A DNA stretch of 64,000 nt from Verrucomicrobiota bacterium (GTDB taxonomy: Bacteria > Verrucomicrobiota > Verrucomicrobiia > JADLBR01). The stretch lies in the NCBI GenBank assembly GCA_029560585.1, contig JAKQKQ010000142.1, positions 1 through 64,000 on the forward strand, in the 5' to 3' direction. The notes below the pieces were generated by a model that saw only the letters and a list, made by a program, of their open reading frames with translations, ran no database searches and was not told the DNA's origin. The position numbers and the translations under genes are program-made. Of this stretch, positions 17,052 to 25,969 are shown one piece after another; position 1 is the first letter of the stretch, and each line of letters starts with the position of its first letter.

Positions 17052-17546
17052 ATGAGCCTGCCAAATCGCCCCCTCGTAGCAATCATCATGGGATCCAAAT
17101 CGGATTGGGAGACCATGAAGACCGCGGCCGATCACCTGGAGAAGCTGGGCATCGCCCACGAACTCAAGGTCCTTTCGGCACACCGAACGCCGCAGCGGAC
17201 CCATGAGTTTGTGACGTCGGCAGAAGCGCGCGGCCTCGAGGTCATCATAGCGGCAGCGGGCGGGGCCGCCCATCTGGCGGGAGTCGCGGCCGCGCTGACG
17301 CTTCTTCCCGTTCTCGGGGTCCCGATGCAGAGCAAGGCCCTTCAGGGACTCGATTCGCTGCTTTCTACGGTGCAGATGCCCGCCGGCATTCCCGTCGGCA
17401 CGCTGGCCATTGGTGGCTCGGGGGCCACCAATGCCGCCCTCCTCGCGGCCGCCATCCTCGCCAACAAGTACCCCGAGATCCGCGACCGCCTCCGCCGTTT
17501 CCGCGAGGAGCAGACCCGGGCGGTCGAAGGCCAGACCCTCCCATGA
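17052..17546 (+). CDS. purE: N5-carboxyaminoimidazole ribonucleotide mutase
   Basis: A 164-residue class I PurE of purine synthesis that converts N5-CAIR to CAIR. The family blocks are clear: [12 protein letters not shown] near the start, [59 protein letters not shown] and [13 protein letters not shown]. Length is normal. The stop overlaps the purK ATG by 4 bases (ATGA), so translation is coupled and the two products would act in succession. Confidence 0.97.
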   Translation: MSLPNRPLVAIIMGSKSDWETMKTAADHLEKLGIAHELKVLSAHRTPQRTHEFVTSAEARGLEVIIAAAGGAAHLAGVAAALTLLPVLGVPMQSKALQGLDSLLSTVQMPAGIPVGTLAIGGSGATNAALLAAAILANKYPEIRDRLRRFREEQTRAVEGQTLP

Positions 17547-18892
17547 GCTATGCCCCCATCCCCCGCGGTTCGGTCATCGGCATCCTCGGCAACGGCCACT
17601 TCGGCCGGTTGCTCGCCCAGGCCGCCCGGGAGATGGGTTATCGCGCGTGGATCCTCGGGCCCGGCATCAATAGCCCCGCAGGCCAAGTCGCGGACCGCGA
17701 GTTCGACGCCGATTACCTCGATCTCACAGCCATCGAAGAATTCGCCAAGGGCAGCGATGTCATAACGTTCGGCTGCCACCGCATCCCGGCGAAATGCCTC
17801 GAATTCCTCGGCCCTCTAAAAACAGTTCGGCCCAGCCCCGAAACCCTCCTGCTCATGGGGAACCGGCTCCGGGAACGCACATGGCTCCAGGAACGTGGAT
17901 TCCCGCTCCCCGATTTTGTCTCGGTGCGCTCTCGGGCAGAACTCGATGACGCCATCGACCTCATCGGTTCGCCGTCCATCCTAAGGAGCTACCGCCCCGA
18001 CCAAGACATCAAGAGATGCCGCAAGATTTCTGCGGGCGACGACCTCGATGAGTCCTGGGCCGCCATGGAAGGGGAAGACGCCATTCTCGAGACCTGGGTC
18101 CAGTGCGAGCAGGTGCTCTCCGTCGCCTGTGCGCGAAGCGTGGGCGGCGAAACGCGCTGCTTCCCAGTCTGCGAAATCACATACCACGAGGACATCCTCG
18201 TGGCCGCCAACGCCCCCGCCGCCATTCCGGCGGACATCGCCCAAAAGGCACAGGCCATGGCCCTGCAGATCGCACAGTCCGCCCGCACCATCGGCATCTT
18301 GACCGTTCAACTGTCTGTCCTCCCCGACGGGGGTCTCCTCGTGGATGAGTTGACACCAACCCCACACGCATCTGGCCAATTCTCCATGGATGCTTGTTCC
18401 AGCAGCCAATTCCAACATCACATCTTGGCCATCACGGGTCGCCCGCTCCCAAAGATCGACCTCAAGGAACCCGCCACGACCATCACGATGCTGGGGGCCC
18501 TCTGGCGCCAGGACCCGGCCCCATTCGACGCCCTGCGGGCGCTCCCACACGCCCATCTCCACCTCTATGGCAAGGCTGACCCCAGCCCCCGTCGCGAGAT
18601 GGGCCACATCACGGTCCTCGGCGAACTCACCCCCGACATCTGCGAATCGCTCCGGCGCCTCGCTCTCGACCAGACCTTCCAGCCCCCAAAACCGCCTTCA
18701 CCTGCCGATATTGTCGTGGGCCGCCTGGAGCAGCGCCCATTTTCCCCTTTCGCCGTTATCCTCGCCAACGGCCTTCCCCTCGCGGTCGATGAACCCGCCG
18801 CGCTCGCACGCCTCCGCGGCTCCTTCGTTCACCAATCCAAAGAAGGCGCGGTTACCCAATTCAACCCGGATGACATCAGTGCCGTCAGTTAA
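17543..18892 (+). CDS. purK: N5-carboxyaminoimidazole ribonucleotide synthase
   Basis: A 449-residue ATP-grasp enzyme that makes N5-CAIR from AIR, bicarbonate and ATP, supplying PurE. It starts with the Rossmann-like [32 protein letters not shown]. The ATP-grasp core shows the [11 protein letters not shown] and [28 protein letters not shown] blocks (carboxylate-binding E-x-x-P-R/T-x-H-x-S-G region). It is somewhat longer than the usual 350-400 residues, mostly through its C-terminal tail (about 385-449). Its 3' end overlaps the probable ECF sigma start by 23 bases. Confidence 0.93.
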   Translation: MSYAPIPRGSVIGILGNGHFGRLLAQAAREMGYRAWILGPGINSPAGQVADREFDADYLDLTAIEEFAKGSDVITFGCHRIPAKCLEFLGPLKTVRPSPETLLLMGNRLRERTWLQERGFPLPDFVSVRSRAELDDAIDLIGSPSILRSYRPDQDIKRCRKISAGDDLDESWAAMEGEDAILETWVQCEQVLSVACARSVGGETRCFPVCEITYHEDILVAANAPAAIPADIAQKAQAMALQIAQSARTIGILTVQLSVLPDGGLLVDELTPTPHASGQFSMDACSSSQFQHHILAITGRPLPKIDLKEPATTITMLGALWRQDPAPFDALRALPHAHLHLYGKADPSPRREMGHITVLGELTPDICESLRRLALDQTFQPPKPPSPADIVVGRLEQRPFSPFAVILANGLPLAVDEPAALARLRGSFVHQSKEGAVTQFNPDDISAVS

Positions 18893-19499
18893 CCAGCACT
18901 CCCCGGGAGACACGGACCTCATGCTCCGGGTTCGCGACGGCGACCACGCCGCCTTCGAGACTCTCGTGCGCCGGCACCAGCACGCAGTCTACGGCACCGC
19001 CTGTCGGATGCTCGGCGACAGCGTGGAGGCAGAGGATATCACCCAGCTCACCTTCCTCCGGATCCATCGCGCCGCGCCCAAGTACCGCCCCACGGCCCGG
19101 TTCACCACCTGGATGTTCGCCATCCTCCGCAATCTCGTGTTCAATGAGGCGCGCCGCCGCAAGCGCCACAGGGGCCACGTCTCGCTCGATGCGCCCGTCG
19201 AGTTTCCCGACGACGCCACCCCCCGCGAACTCGCCCACTCAGGCCAGCCGGGCCCCGACGCGGAGGCCCTTCAGAAGGAACTCGAATCCCAGATTCAGGC
19301 CGCCCTTCAGAGCCTCCCCGAGCAGCAGCGGCTAGCCATGGTGCTGCTCCGTTACGAGGACCTCTCCTACGAACAGATCGCCGAAGTCCTCGACACCTCC
19401 GTGCCGGCGGTCAAATCACTCATCTTTCGCGCCAGAGAGGTACTCCGGGGTCGCCTAAAAAAATATCTTGCTGCAACCGAAAGCCCAAAGGAGGGTTAA
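18870..19499 (+). CDS. ECF RNA polymerase sigma factor
   Basis: A 209-residue sigma-70-family ECF factor. Region 2 is clear (DHAAFETLVRRHQHAVYGTACRMLGDSVEAEDITQLTFLRIHRAAPKY then FTTWMFAILRNLVFNEARRRKR), as is region 4 (LESQIQAALQSLPEQQRLAMVLLRYEDLSYEQIAEVLDTSVPAVKSLIFRAREVLR). I chose ATG 18870, which overlaps purK by 23 bases; ATG 18921 (MLRVRDGDH) is the alternative. It is followed at once by a small membrane protein and a secreted protein, which together look like an ECF/anti-sigma/periplasmic sensor unit. No Asp-rich or other anti-sigma domain is fused to it. Confidence 0.93.
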   Translation: MTSVPSVNQHSPGDTDLMLRVRDGDHAAFETLVRRHQHAVYGTACRMLGDSVEAEDITQLTFLRIHRAAPKYRPTARFTTWMFAILRNLVFNEARRRKRHRGHVSLDAPVEFPDDATPRELAHSGQPGPDAEALQKELESQIQAALQSLPEQQRLAMVLLRYEDLSYEQIAEVLDTSVPAVKSLIFRAREVLRGRLKKYLAATESPKEG

Positions 19500-19501
19500 A
19501 T

Positions 19502-19825
19502 ATGGGTATGGATGACTTCGAGTCAGATCCATTGTGGGAATTGTTGGGGCGGGCCCGCCGACCAGAGCCGTCGCCCTGGCTGGCGACGCGCATCATTGCG
19601 GCAGCCCGCACGCGCGATGCCGCATCCAGCCGACGGCCCCTGCTCGCTCTTTGGCGCTGGCTCGCACTGCCCGCCGGTGTGGCGGCAATCGTCATCGCCA
19701 CCTTGACGGTCCGACACCCCTTCTACCGGCAGCCCGCCGAATCACCCCAGCTGTTCGCGGCCTTCGAGGCCTTCGCGAACAACGCCTTCGAGGCCGACTA
19801 CCTATGGTCCAGCGACAGCTTCTGA
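19502..19825 (+). CDS. Small single-span membrane protein, putative anti-sigma factor
   Basis: A 107-residue protein whose start lies directly after the sigma stop. It has an N-terminal cytoplasmic part (about 1-55), one membrane segment (LALPAGVAAIVIATLTV, about 55-71) and a short outer tail rich in Phe/Ala. Size, topology and position match class anti-sigma factors in function but not by a recognised motif: no zinc-finger HxxxCxxC is present. Its 3' end overlaps the start of the next gene. The anti-sigma role is inference from context. Confidence 0.6.
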   Translation: MGMDDFESDPLWELLGRARRPEPSPWLATRIIAAARTRDAASSRRPLLALWRWLALPAGVAAIVIATLTVRHPFYRQPAESPQLFAAFEAFANNAFEADYLWSSDSF

Positions 19826-20430
19826 TTCTCGGGGCATCGCTTAGCCTGCTCGCGCACAACGTGTTGCCATGCCAGGGGCAGCCCGCGCCGCCCACTCCCC
19901 CCGACAGCCCGCGCCACACCCCAGATGCCCCCGGCGGGACAAATGAACAGCCTGCCCCACCCTCACCCCAGGGTCCGGCGCCGGACCGCGGACACGGTTT
20001 TCATGGCTGGGGCTTCTTCAAGCGTCCGCCCGGACCGCCGGGCCAACCGCAGTCACCCCAAGATCATGCCCGCAACTGGATGGCCGAACGCGCACTGATG
20101 TTCATGCTCATGGAAGCCCCACCGGCCGAACTCGAAAAACAGCTCGCCGGCTGGCCCAAGTTTCAAGCCATGACTGATGCCGAAAAGGAGCATTTCCGCA
20201 ATCGCCTCGAGGGCTACCGCAAGAATCGGCGCCAGGTGGCCATGCACGCGGCCACGCAGATGGGAATCCAGGTCCGCCCAGACCAAGAGGAGACCTTCAT
20301 TCGCGATTTCTGGCGGGGCCGACGCAAAATTGAGGAGACGCTATTCCGGGAAATGGAACCCCGCCGCCGCGAACTCGAGGGCAAATTCCACGACGAGATG
20401 TCGGGCAAATACCGCCCCCCGCCGCAGTAG
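19804..20430 (+). CDS. Secreted Pro-rich helical protein, putative sensor partner
   Basis: A 208-residue protein; I used ATG 19804 because a signal peptide follows directly (LLILGASLSLLAHNVLPCQG). Then come a Pro/Gln-rich linker (about 25-85) and a charged helical domain (about 88-200) with EKQLAGWPKFQAMTDAEKEHFRNRL and REMEPRRRELEGKFHDEMSGKY. The helical part recalls the periplasmic Spy/CpxP/CnrX-type or DUF3106-type domains, but I could not confirm either. It overlaps the membrane-protein gene by 22 bases. In CnrYXH-like systems, a periplasmic sensor, membrane anti-sigma and ECF factor occur together; the same logic is proposed here. Confidence 0.55.
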   Translation: MVQRQLLILGASLSLLAHNVLPCQGQPAPPTPPDSPRHTPDAPGGTNEQPAPPSPQGPAPDRGHGFHGWGFFKRPPGPPGQPQSPQDHARNWMAERALMFMLMEAPPAELEKQLAGWPKFQAMTDAEKEHFRNRLEGYRKNRRQVAMHAATQMGIQVRPDQEETFIRDFWRGRRKIEETLFREMEPRRRELEGKFHDEMSGKYRPPPQ

Positions 20431-20555
20431 GCGATTCGCCACCCAGCAGACTGTGAAATCGGACATTGCACACGAAGCTTGACCACAGCGAGCGATGATG
20501 TGCGTCGATTAGGCTCCATGCCGCGCGCCACGGGGCATCACCGGGAGTGAAAAGG

Positions 20556-20620
20556 GTAGCGAAGCTTTTGCGGGCTTCGGCGCTCATCCCAAAGACCGAA
20601 GGGCTCAAGCCCTTCGCTAC
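20556..20620. repeat. REP-like repeat GTAGCGAAG...CTTCGCTAC
   Basis: The ends GTAGCGAAG and CTTCGCTAC are inverted. A strong inner hairpin GAAGGGC-TCAA-GCCCTTC (20598-20615) lies just before the GH106 stop codon. The same ends and hairpin occur at 49886-50011 and 52946-53071. It may terminate the GH106 transcript; it also faces the end of the sensor-protein operon. Confidence 0.7.
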
Positions 20621-23600
20621 TGGCCGGATGCACGGGATTTTCGAACCAGATCAAGTTCACTGCCGAACCTGACGGCGACGGGTCCGATGAGGCCGGAAGG
20701 CAGGAGAGGATCGTCTTTGCCGTAGTGGTGCCAAGTGGTGAAGGTGATGCGACCCGTGACCGGAACCGCCGAGCCGTCCATGACCCAGTCCGGCCATTCG
20801 GCGGGACCACCCCTTGGGCCGGTCCATTTGAGATACGGCGGTCGCCGATCATCACCGATCAACCGGTTGGACCACAAATTGGTGACTCGAATCTCCAGCC
20901 TGTTTTCGCCGGGCTTAAGCGCGCCGGTGACATCAACGAGGAAGGGCTGTTTCCATAAGACGCCGAGGTTCTTGCCATTGAGAATGACCTCGGCCATGAC
21001 CTCCACGCGGCCCAGGTCGATCTGCGACGGCCGATGGCCGAGAACCAGCTTCTCCGGGACATCGAACGTCGATCTATAGACCCCGGTTCCAGAAAAATGT
21101 CGGACGCCATCATCGGGGTGTTCGGGCCAAGACATGAGCTTATCCAAGCGGACGGATACAGGCGCTCCCAGGTTGGGTGGAAAAGAAAGATCCCACGGCC
21201 CAGCGAGCTCGATGGGCGGAGGAAGATCAACCACCTCGGCGGTGATCGGTCTGGCCGGGCCAGACCGGATCTCGTAGTGGCCGGGCTTCCAGGCAACGAG
21301 CCGCGCGCCATTGCCGCGGTCACGCAATTCGGCATCGGGTCGCGGTGGCATGAAAGCCTCGCTGATGCTCAAGGTCTCTCCGTCTTGGACAGAGGCGACC
21401 TTTGCTTCACCATCCGCCGTGTATTCGACCCGGAGGGTCTTCCGAACATTGGGTGCCGGATCCCCGGCAATGTTACTCCACGCGCGCACGGAGAGCGTGC
21501 CGTTCGTGACCATGGCGCCGATCCTGGCGGTCACGTCGCGGGTGCGCCCGGCGTCGTCGAGAATACCATAGAGGGCCTTCGTGATATGGACGGCCCTGAC
21601 CACGGGTCTGCCATCCACCGGTTCGCCGTTTCGAAAGATCGCGGTGTAGGCGGGTGAGCCGGGCTCGCCCAAGATGACGAAAATGGAGCCACGCGGATCC
21701 AGGCGGAGGCGAACGCTGGTGCGGCCATCGCTGGTGCAAGTCCAGATGGGGGCGCCCTCGGTCACCCCCGTGGCCGGGTCCCACAGTTCGGGCCGTTTCC
21801 CGCTAACGCGGAAAACGGCGTCGATCACTTCGGGGTTGTCGCTTGGGTTTGAGATGAAATAGACGTGGGCTTCGCCGATGACCCGATGGATCCATTTGAC
21901 ATGGGCGGTACCGGTGGGCGACGTCCAACCGATGTCGGGACTGATGGAATGGCACCCGAGGATCTCTTCAACTGTCTTCCCCCAGTAGATCTTTCCCCTG
22001 CCGGTGGCCTTTGCGCCTGGCGCGGACGTGTCGCCCCAGAGGCTTTCGGCCAACTGCCGGACCTCCTGGTCACAGGTGGGGTAATTCTCCAGGCTGGGAG
22101 ATCGTTCCGGTTTGGGGCCGAGGACAATGGCGCCTGCCTCGACCAACTCTCTGAGTTTTCTCAGAAGGCGCGGCGTCATCTGAATGGCCTCGGGCGGAAG
22201 AACGAGGAGTCGGTAGGCCACGCCGCCGGGGAAGACGATGCGGCCATCCTCGACGGTGGCGTGTTTCAGAAGGGCCTCTGCATCGCAGCCGTCGTAATCG
22301 TAGCCGTCGGGGGGCGGCGGTTTGAGGCCTCGTCGAGACGATAGGCCTTTCGGGGCGCTCTCGCCGACGAAGTAGAGAAGATCGGCAACGATGGTGCCCT
22401 GCTGGAGGAGGGATTGGCACCGCGTTAGATACTGCACCCATGCGCGGCTCTGCTCGAACCACGTGTTCGTGCGCTCGTAATGGATACCGTGGGGACCGAA
22501 CGTCATGCCGGGAAGACGATCCATCCATGGCTGCATGGCATAACGGTGAAAGATGAATCGATTGATGCCCGAGCAGAACGCGCCATCCCCGAGCGCCTTG
22601 ATCGCATAGGGATGCTGGGTCCATCGGTCGCTGTCAGGGTCGGCGGTGAAGGATTCGGCGCCGACGATGGGTATGCCGAGCTGGTGTGCGACGGACGCGG
22701 GTTCCTTGCCGCGCTCGGCGCCCTCGGGCCTCCCGGCCCAAAACTCGCTCATGGGCATGTCCGCGCGGGCGGCACATTGCAGATTATTGAAATTGCCGTT
22801 TCCGTAGGCCTCGATCGAGAGCCCCATGCCATGCCGCCGCGCCAGCTCGCGGAGATGCCCCACGTAATTGTCGGCGATGAGATCGGCGAATGTGAGGCGC
22901 ATGTCCCAGAGGAATCGCTCGGCGATATCGGGGCCCCCGACCGGGAATCCGAGCATGATGGGCAGATAGGGCCGGGCGTCGTAACCGCGGCGCTCACGAA
23001 AGGCCTCAGGAAACTTCGGAGTCCAATTCTGGGAGCCGACTTCCCAGCTGTCGATGTGGGTGAAGGTCAGCGCCTTTCCCGCGAGTGGGCCCGCATCGGC
23101 CACGAGTTTTGCCATCATGCCATCGAAGAAGTGGTCCATGGCCTCGCAGCTGAACTTGTCGCATTCCAGTCCGGTGCCACCCGGGGTGGCAGGATGATTC
23201 GTCTTGCCCGTGGTGGTATGCCCCAACCGGAGGATGAGCCAGTGGCCCTCGGGGACCTTCCAGCGGAGGCGCCCGGACTCGGCCATGGCCGCGGATATGT
23301 CAAGGACACGGTCGCGCGGGATCGGTGCGACGCCCGACGTCACAGACCCCACGCCATCGGCACGTGTTCGGCCGGACTTCGAGGGCCAATCATTAATCCG
23401 GGCTTCCGGCGAAAGATCCAACTCCCGCAACGACAGGCCGCCGCCCCTGGGGGCCTCGCGGTCGAAGACAATGCGAAAAAATCGCGCCGTGACCGATTCG
23501 AATGAGGCCCCGAGGACACTCGCGTTGATGCCGGCACCAGGAATGCTGAACTTGCGAATCGCGCGGAAAGACCTGCCGTCGTCGGAGGCCTCGAGCCGGC

Positions 23601-24327
23601 CGCCGTGGTTTTGGCGCCCCGGTCCAGTGACGATTGTCAGCGAGCGGGCCGTGAAAGGTTGCGGGAACTCTACGTCGATGATGACCGGTTTTTCCAAGGA
23701 GGGTTTGGGAAGGTTGACACCGGTGTCCATTTTTTCGTCGATCAAGGCCGCACCGTCGAATCGCGCCCCCGCGGATTTCACCTTGGGCGACAGCTGGCGC
23801 ATGGCGGGGCCACTGGAGGGAACCGCAAAAACGGCTATATCGCGGTAGTGATCTAGGCATGACGGAGGGAGCGCGAGCGCACCATCGAACTCGGCGGGGC
23901 CCGCGACGCGGGTTTCACTCCAGGTGAGGACCTGCATCGAATCCGCGACGCCCACCCAGGGACCACCGCTGCCGGTCCAGCCATCGTCGTTGTTCATGTC
24001 GATCTCGATGCCCAAACGGGCGGCCTCTCGAACCGCGTGCGCGAACAACCCACGCCATTGCGGGGACAGAAATTCGATGCGACCCGGCGGAATGCCATTG
24101 CTGACAGACATGATCAGAACGCCACCGATGCCAACCCGGGCCATCGCCTCAAGATCGGCGGTAATGCCCTCCCTGGTGATGTTGCCATTCATCCAGAACC
24201 AGTACACCCACGGGCGGGCGGAAGGTGGCGGCGCTCGAAAACTCTCGCGGAGATCCGAGGCTGATGCGTCCGGGACCCGCGCGATTGCGGCGAGGGCGAA
24301 GACTACTGCGAGGAAGATGTGTCTCAT
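20617..24327 (-). CDS. GH106 alpha-L-rhamnosidase
   Basis: A 1236-residue secreted enzyme. The frame is open 70 codons further upstream, but ATG 24327 is used since it begins a clean signal peptide (MRHIFLAVVFALAAIARVPDASA). The family opening is intact: RPWVYWFWMNGNITREGITADLEAMARVGIGGVLIMSV, then NNDDGWTGSGGPWV. Middle blocks include HIDSWEVGSQNWTPKFPEAFRERRGYDARPYLP and GAESFTADPDSDRWTQHPYAIKALGD. The C-terminal part has a GH2-like jelly-roll (TGVYRSTFDVP, VEVMAEVILNGKNLGVLWKQPFLVDVTGALKPGENRLEIRVTNLW). It releases rhamnose from pectin or similar glycans. No neighbour is clearly co-transcribed. Confidence 0.92.
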   Translation of the reverse strand: MRHIFLAVVFALAAIARVPDASASDLRESFRAPPPSARPWVYWFWMNGNITREGITADLEAMARVGIGGVLIMSVSNGIPPGRIEFLSPQWRGLFAHAVREAARLGIEIDMNNDDGWTGSGGPWVGVADSMQVLTWSETRVAGPAEFDGALALPPSCLDHYRDIAVFAVPSSGPAMRQLSPKVKSAGARFDGAALIDEKMDTGVNLPKPSLEKPVIIDVEFPQPFTARSLTIVTGPGRQNHGGRLEASDDGRSFRAIRKFSIPGAGINASVLGASFESVTARFFRIVFDREAPRGGGLSLRELDLSPEARINDWPSKSGRTRADGVGSVTSGVAPIPRDRVLDISAAMAESGRLRWKVPEGHWLILRLGHTTTGKTNHPATPGGTGLECDKFSCEAMDHFFDGMMAKLVADAGPLAGKALTFTHIDSWEVGSQNWTPKFPEAFRERRGYDARPYLPIMLGFPVGGPDIAERFLWDMRLTFADLIADNYVGHLRELARRHGMGLSIEAYGNGNFNNLQCAARADMPMSEFWAGRPEGAERGKEPASVAHQLGIPIVGAESFTADPDSDRWTQHPYAIKALGDGAFCSGINRFIFHRYAMQPWMDRLPGMTFGPHGIHYERTNTWFEQSRAWVQYLTRCQSLLQQGTIVADLLYFVGESAPKGLSSRRGLKPPPPDGYDYDGCDAEALLKHATVEDGRIVFPGGVAYRLLVLPPEAIQMTPRLLRKLRELVEAGAIVLGPKPERSPSLENYPTCDQEVRQLAESLWGDTSAPGAKATGRGKIYWGKTVEEILGCHSISPDIGWTSPTGTAHVKWIHRVIGEAHVYFISNPSDNPEVIDAVFRVSGKRPELWDPATGVTEGAPIWTCTSDGRTSVRLRLDPRGSIFVILGEPGSPAYTAIFRNGEPVDGRPVVRAVHITKALYGILDDAGRTRDVTARIGAMVTNGTLSVRAWSNIAGDPAPNVRKTLRVEYTADGEAKVASVQDGETLSISEAFMPPRPDAELRDRGNGARLVAWKPGHYEIRSGPARPITAEVVDLPPPIELAGPWDLSFPPNLGAPVSVRLDKLMSWPEHPDDGVRHFSGTGVYRSTFDVPEKLVLGHRPSQIDLGRVEVMAEVILNGKNLGVLWKQPFLVDVTGALKPGENRLEIRVTNLWSNRLIGDDRRPPYLKWTGPRGGPAEWPDWVMDGSAVPVTGRITFTTWHHYGKDDPLLPSGLIGPVAVRFGSELDLVRKSRASGQ

Positions 24328-24481
24328 GGCGGCACCATCAAGAATATCTCGCCTCGACGGACGGGGCAGCAAGGGCAATCGGACCTCGATTTGCGACACG
24401 ATGCGCGGGAGCATTGGGACCCGGTGGATCAAGAGGACCCCGTTCGGTCGCGCGCCGCAATTTGGGGCGCCCACCAGACGG

Positions 24482-25969
24482 CTACTGACCCGCGAGCAAC
24501 CCACCGATCGCCGCCACCACGGGGCCAGGGGCAACACCCAAGATGATCGTTATCCCCATCAGAACCGAAATGCACGTCCGATAAGGGATGTCCAGCTCCA
24601 GCGACGGCGCATCTGGTGGCGGAGGCTCAAAAAACATGCCGCGCACTGGCGCCAGATAGTAGTACAGCGACGCCACCACGCCCACGCATGCCACGATGAC
24701 CAGCCAAACCAGACCCGCTTGGAACGCAGCCACGAAGACCAGCCACTTACCCAAGAAACCCACGAGCGGCGGCAATCCCGCAAGCGAAGCCAATCCCACC
24801 AGCATCAGCCACGCCAGCCCAGGCTCCCGCTTCGCCAGTCCGTTCAAATGGCGTAAATCCGCACCGCCCAATCGATCCACCAGTCCCGCAAGCAATCCGA
24901 GAACGACAAAAACCGCAGCCGCATAGCCAATAAGGTAGTAGATCACCGCCTCGACCCCCGCAGCCGTGCCCGCCGCCACGCCCATCAGAAGATAGCCCGC
25001 GTGACTCACGCCCGAATAACCCATCAGACGCTTGAGATTCCGCTGCGACAACGCCCCGAAATTCCCCACCACGATCGAAGCCGCGGCGAGCCACGCGATC
25101 ATCGGTACGAGCGCCTCCCTCACGCCCGCAAACGGACCCCATAACAGGCGCAGTAGGACCGCAAACCCCGCCGCCTTAGACGCGACCGCCAGAAATCCCG
25201 TAATTGGAACCGGGGCCCCCTGATAGACATCCGGCACCCACCACTGAAACGGCGCGGCGGCCACCTTGAATGCGACAGCCACCATCACGCACAGCAGGCC
25301 CGCGCGCGCGACCGGACCCAACTCCCCGGCCAGCGCACCGGGTAAGCGCGAGGCCATCTCGTCAAATCGAAGGGTCCCGCACGTCCCGTAGAGCAACGCG
25401 ATCCCATACACCAGAAAGGCCGCCGATAGCCCGCCCATGATCAGATACTTGATCCCGGCCTCCAGCGAGGTCGCCCGATCGCGCTCCAGCGACACCAGGA
25501 TGTACGATGTGATCGTCAGCGTCTCCAACGAGACGAACAGAACTGCAAAATCACCCGCCGACGCCATCAGCCCCATCGCCAGCACCGCGAACCACGGCAG
25601 CGCCACGTACTCAATCCTCTCCGAACGAGGCCCGTCCGGCGACCGCAGCATCATCCAAGACGCGATCAGTCCGCCAAAAAGGAATAGTCGCTTGAAAAGG
25701 ATCGCCAAACCGTCCCAACGATAGAAACCGCCGAATGCCTCTCCGCCAGGTCTCCAAAAAAACAGCCCCACGATGAACATGAGTCCGAAGAATGCCGTCG
25801 ACACGGCGCCCGCCCGTCCGCGCAACGGCTCCGGCCCCCAGCACCCACCCAGCAAAAGCACCGTCCCCACCAAAAGCCAGCAGAACTCGGGAACCTGCCA
25901 CCAAGGCATGCCGTGACCCGCCGGAGCGAGTCCGGTCGCCGCCATCGCGCCGGATGCCAAACCGATCAT
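24482..25969 (-). CDS. nuoN: NADH-quinone oxidoreductase subunit N
   Basis: A 495-residue antiporter-like membrane subunit of complex I. The frame is open far upstream, but ATG 25969 overlaps the nuoM stop by 4 bases (ATGA) and starts a sensible N-terminus (MIGLASGAMAATG). Family blocks: SLETLTITSYILVSLERD with the conserved Glu, KVAAAPFQWWVPDVYQGAPVPITGFLAVASKAAGF with the Lys/Pro of the discontinuous helix, and LMGYSGVSHAGYLLMGV. About 14 hydrophobic segments. Last gene of the nuoIJKLMN run. Confidence 0.95.
   Translation of the reverse strand: MIGLASGAMAATGLAPAGHGMPWWQVPEFCWLLVGTVLLLGGCWGPEPLRGRAGAVSTAFFGLMFIVGLFFWRPGGEAFGGFYRWDGLAILFKRLFLFGGLIASWMMLRSPDGPRSERIEYVALPWFAVLAMGLMASAGDFAVLFVSLETLTITSYILVSLERDRATSLEAGIKYLIMGGLSAAFLVYGIALLYGTCGTLRFDEMASRLPGALAGELGPVARAGLLCVMVAVAFKVAAAPFQWWVPDVYQGAPVPITGFLAVASKAAGFAVLLRLLWGPFAGVREALVPMIAWLAAASIVVGNFGALSQRNLKRLMGYSGVSHAGYLLMGVAAGTAAGVEAVIYYLIGYAAAVFVVLGLLAGLVDRLGGADLRHLNGLAKREPGLAWLMLVGLASLAGLPPLVGFLGKWLVFVAAFQAGLVWLVIVACVGVVASLYYYLAPVRGMFFEPPPPDAPSLELDIPYRTCISVLMGITIILGVAPGPVVAAIGGLLAGQ

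Noticed and set aside
18390-18869. 160-codon upstream extension of the sigma-factor frame
   Set aside because: It lies inside purK in another frame and has Pro/Ser/Arg-rich shadow composition; the sigma factor starts at 18870 or 18921.
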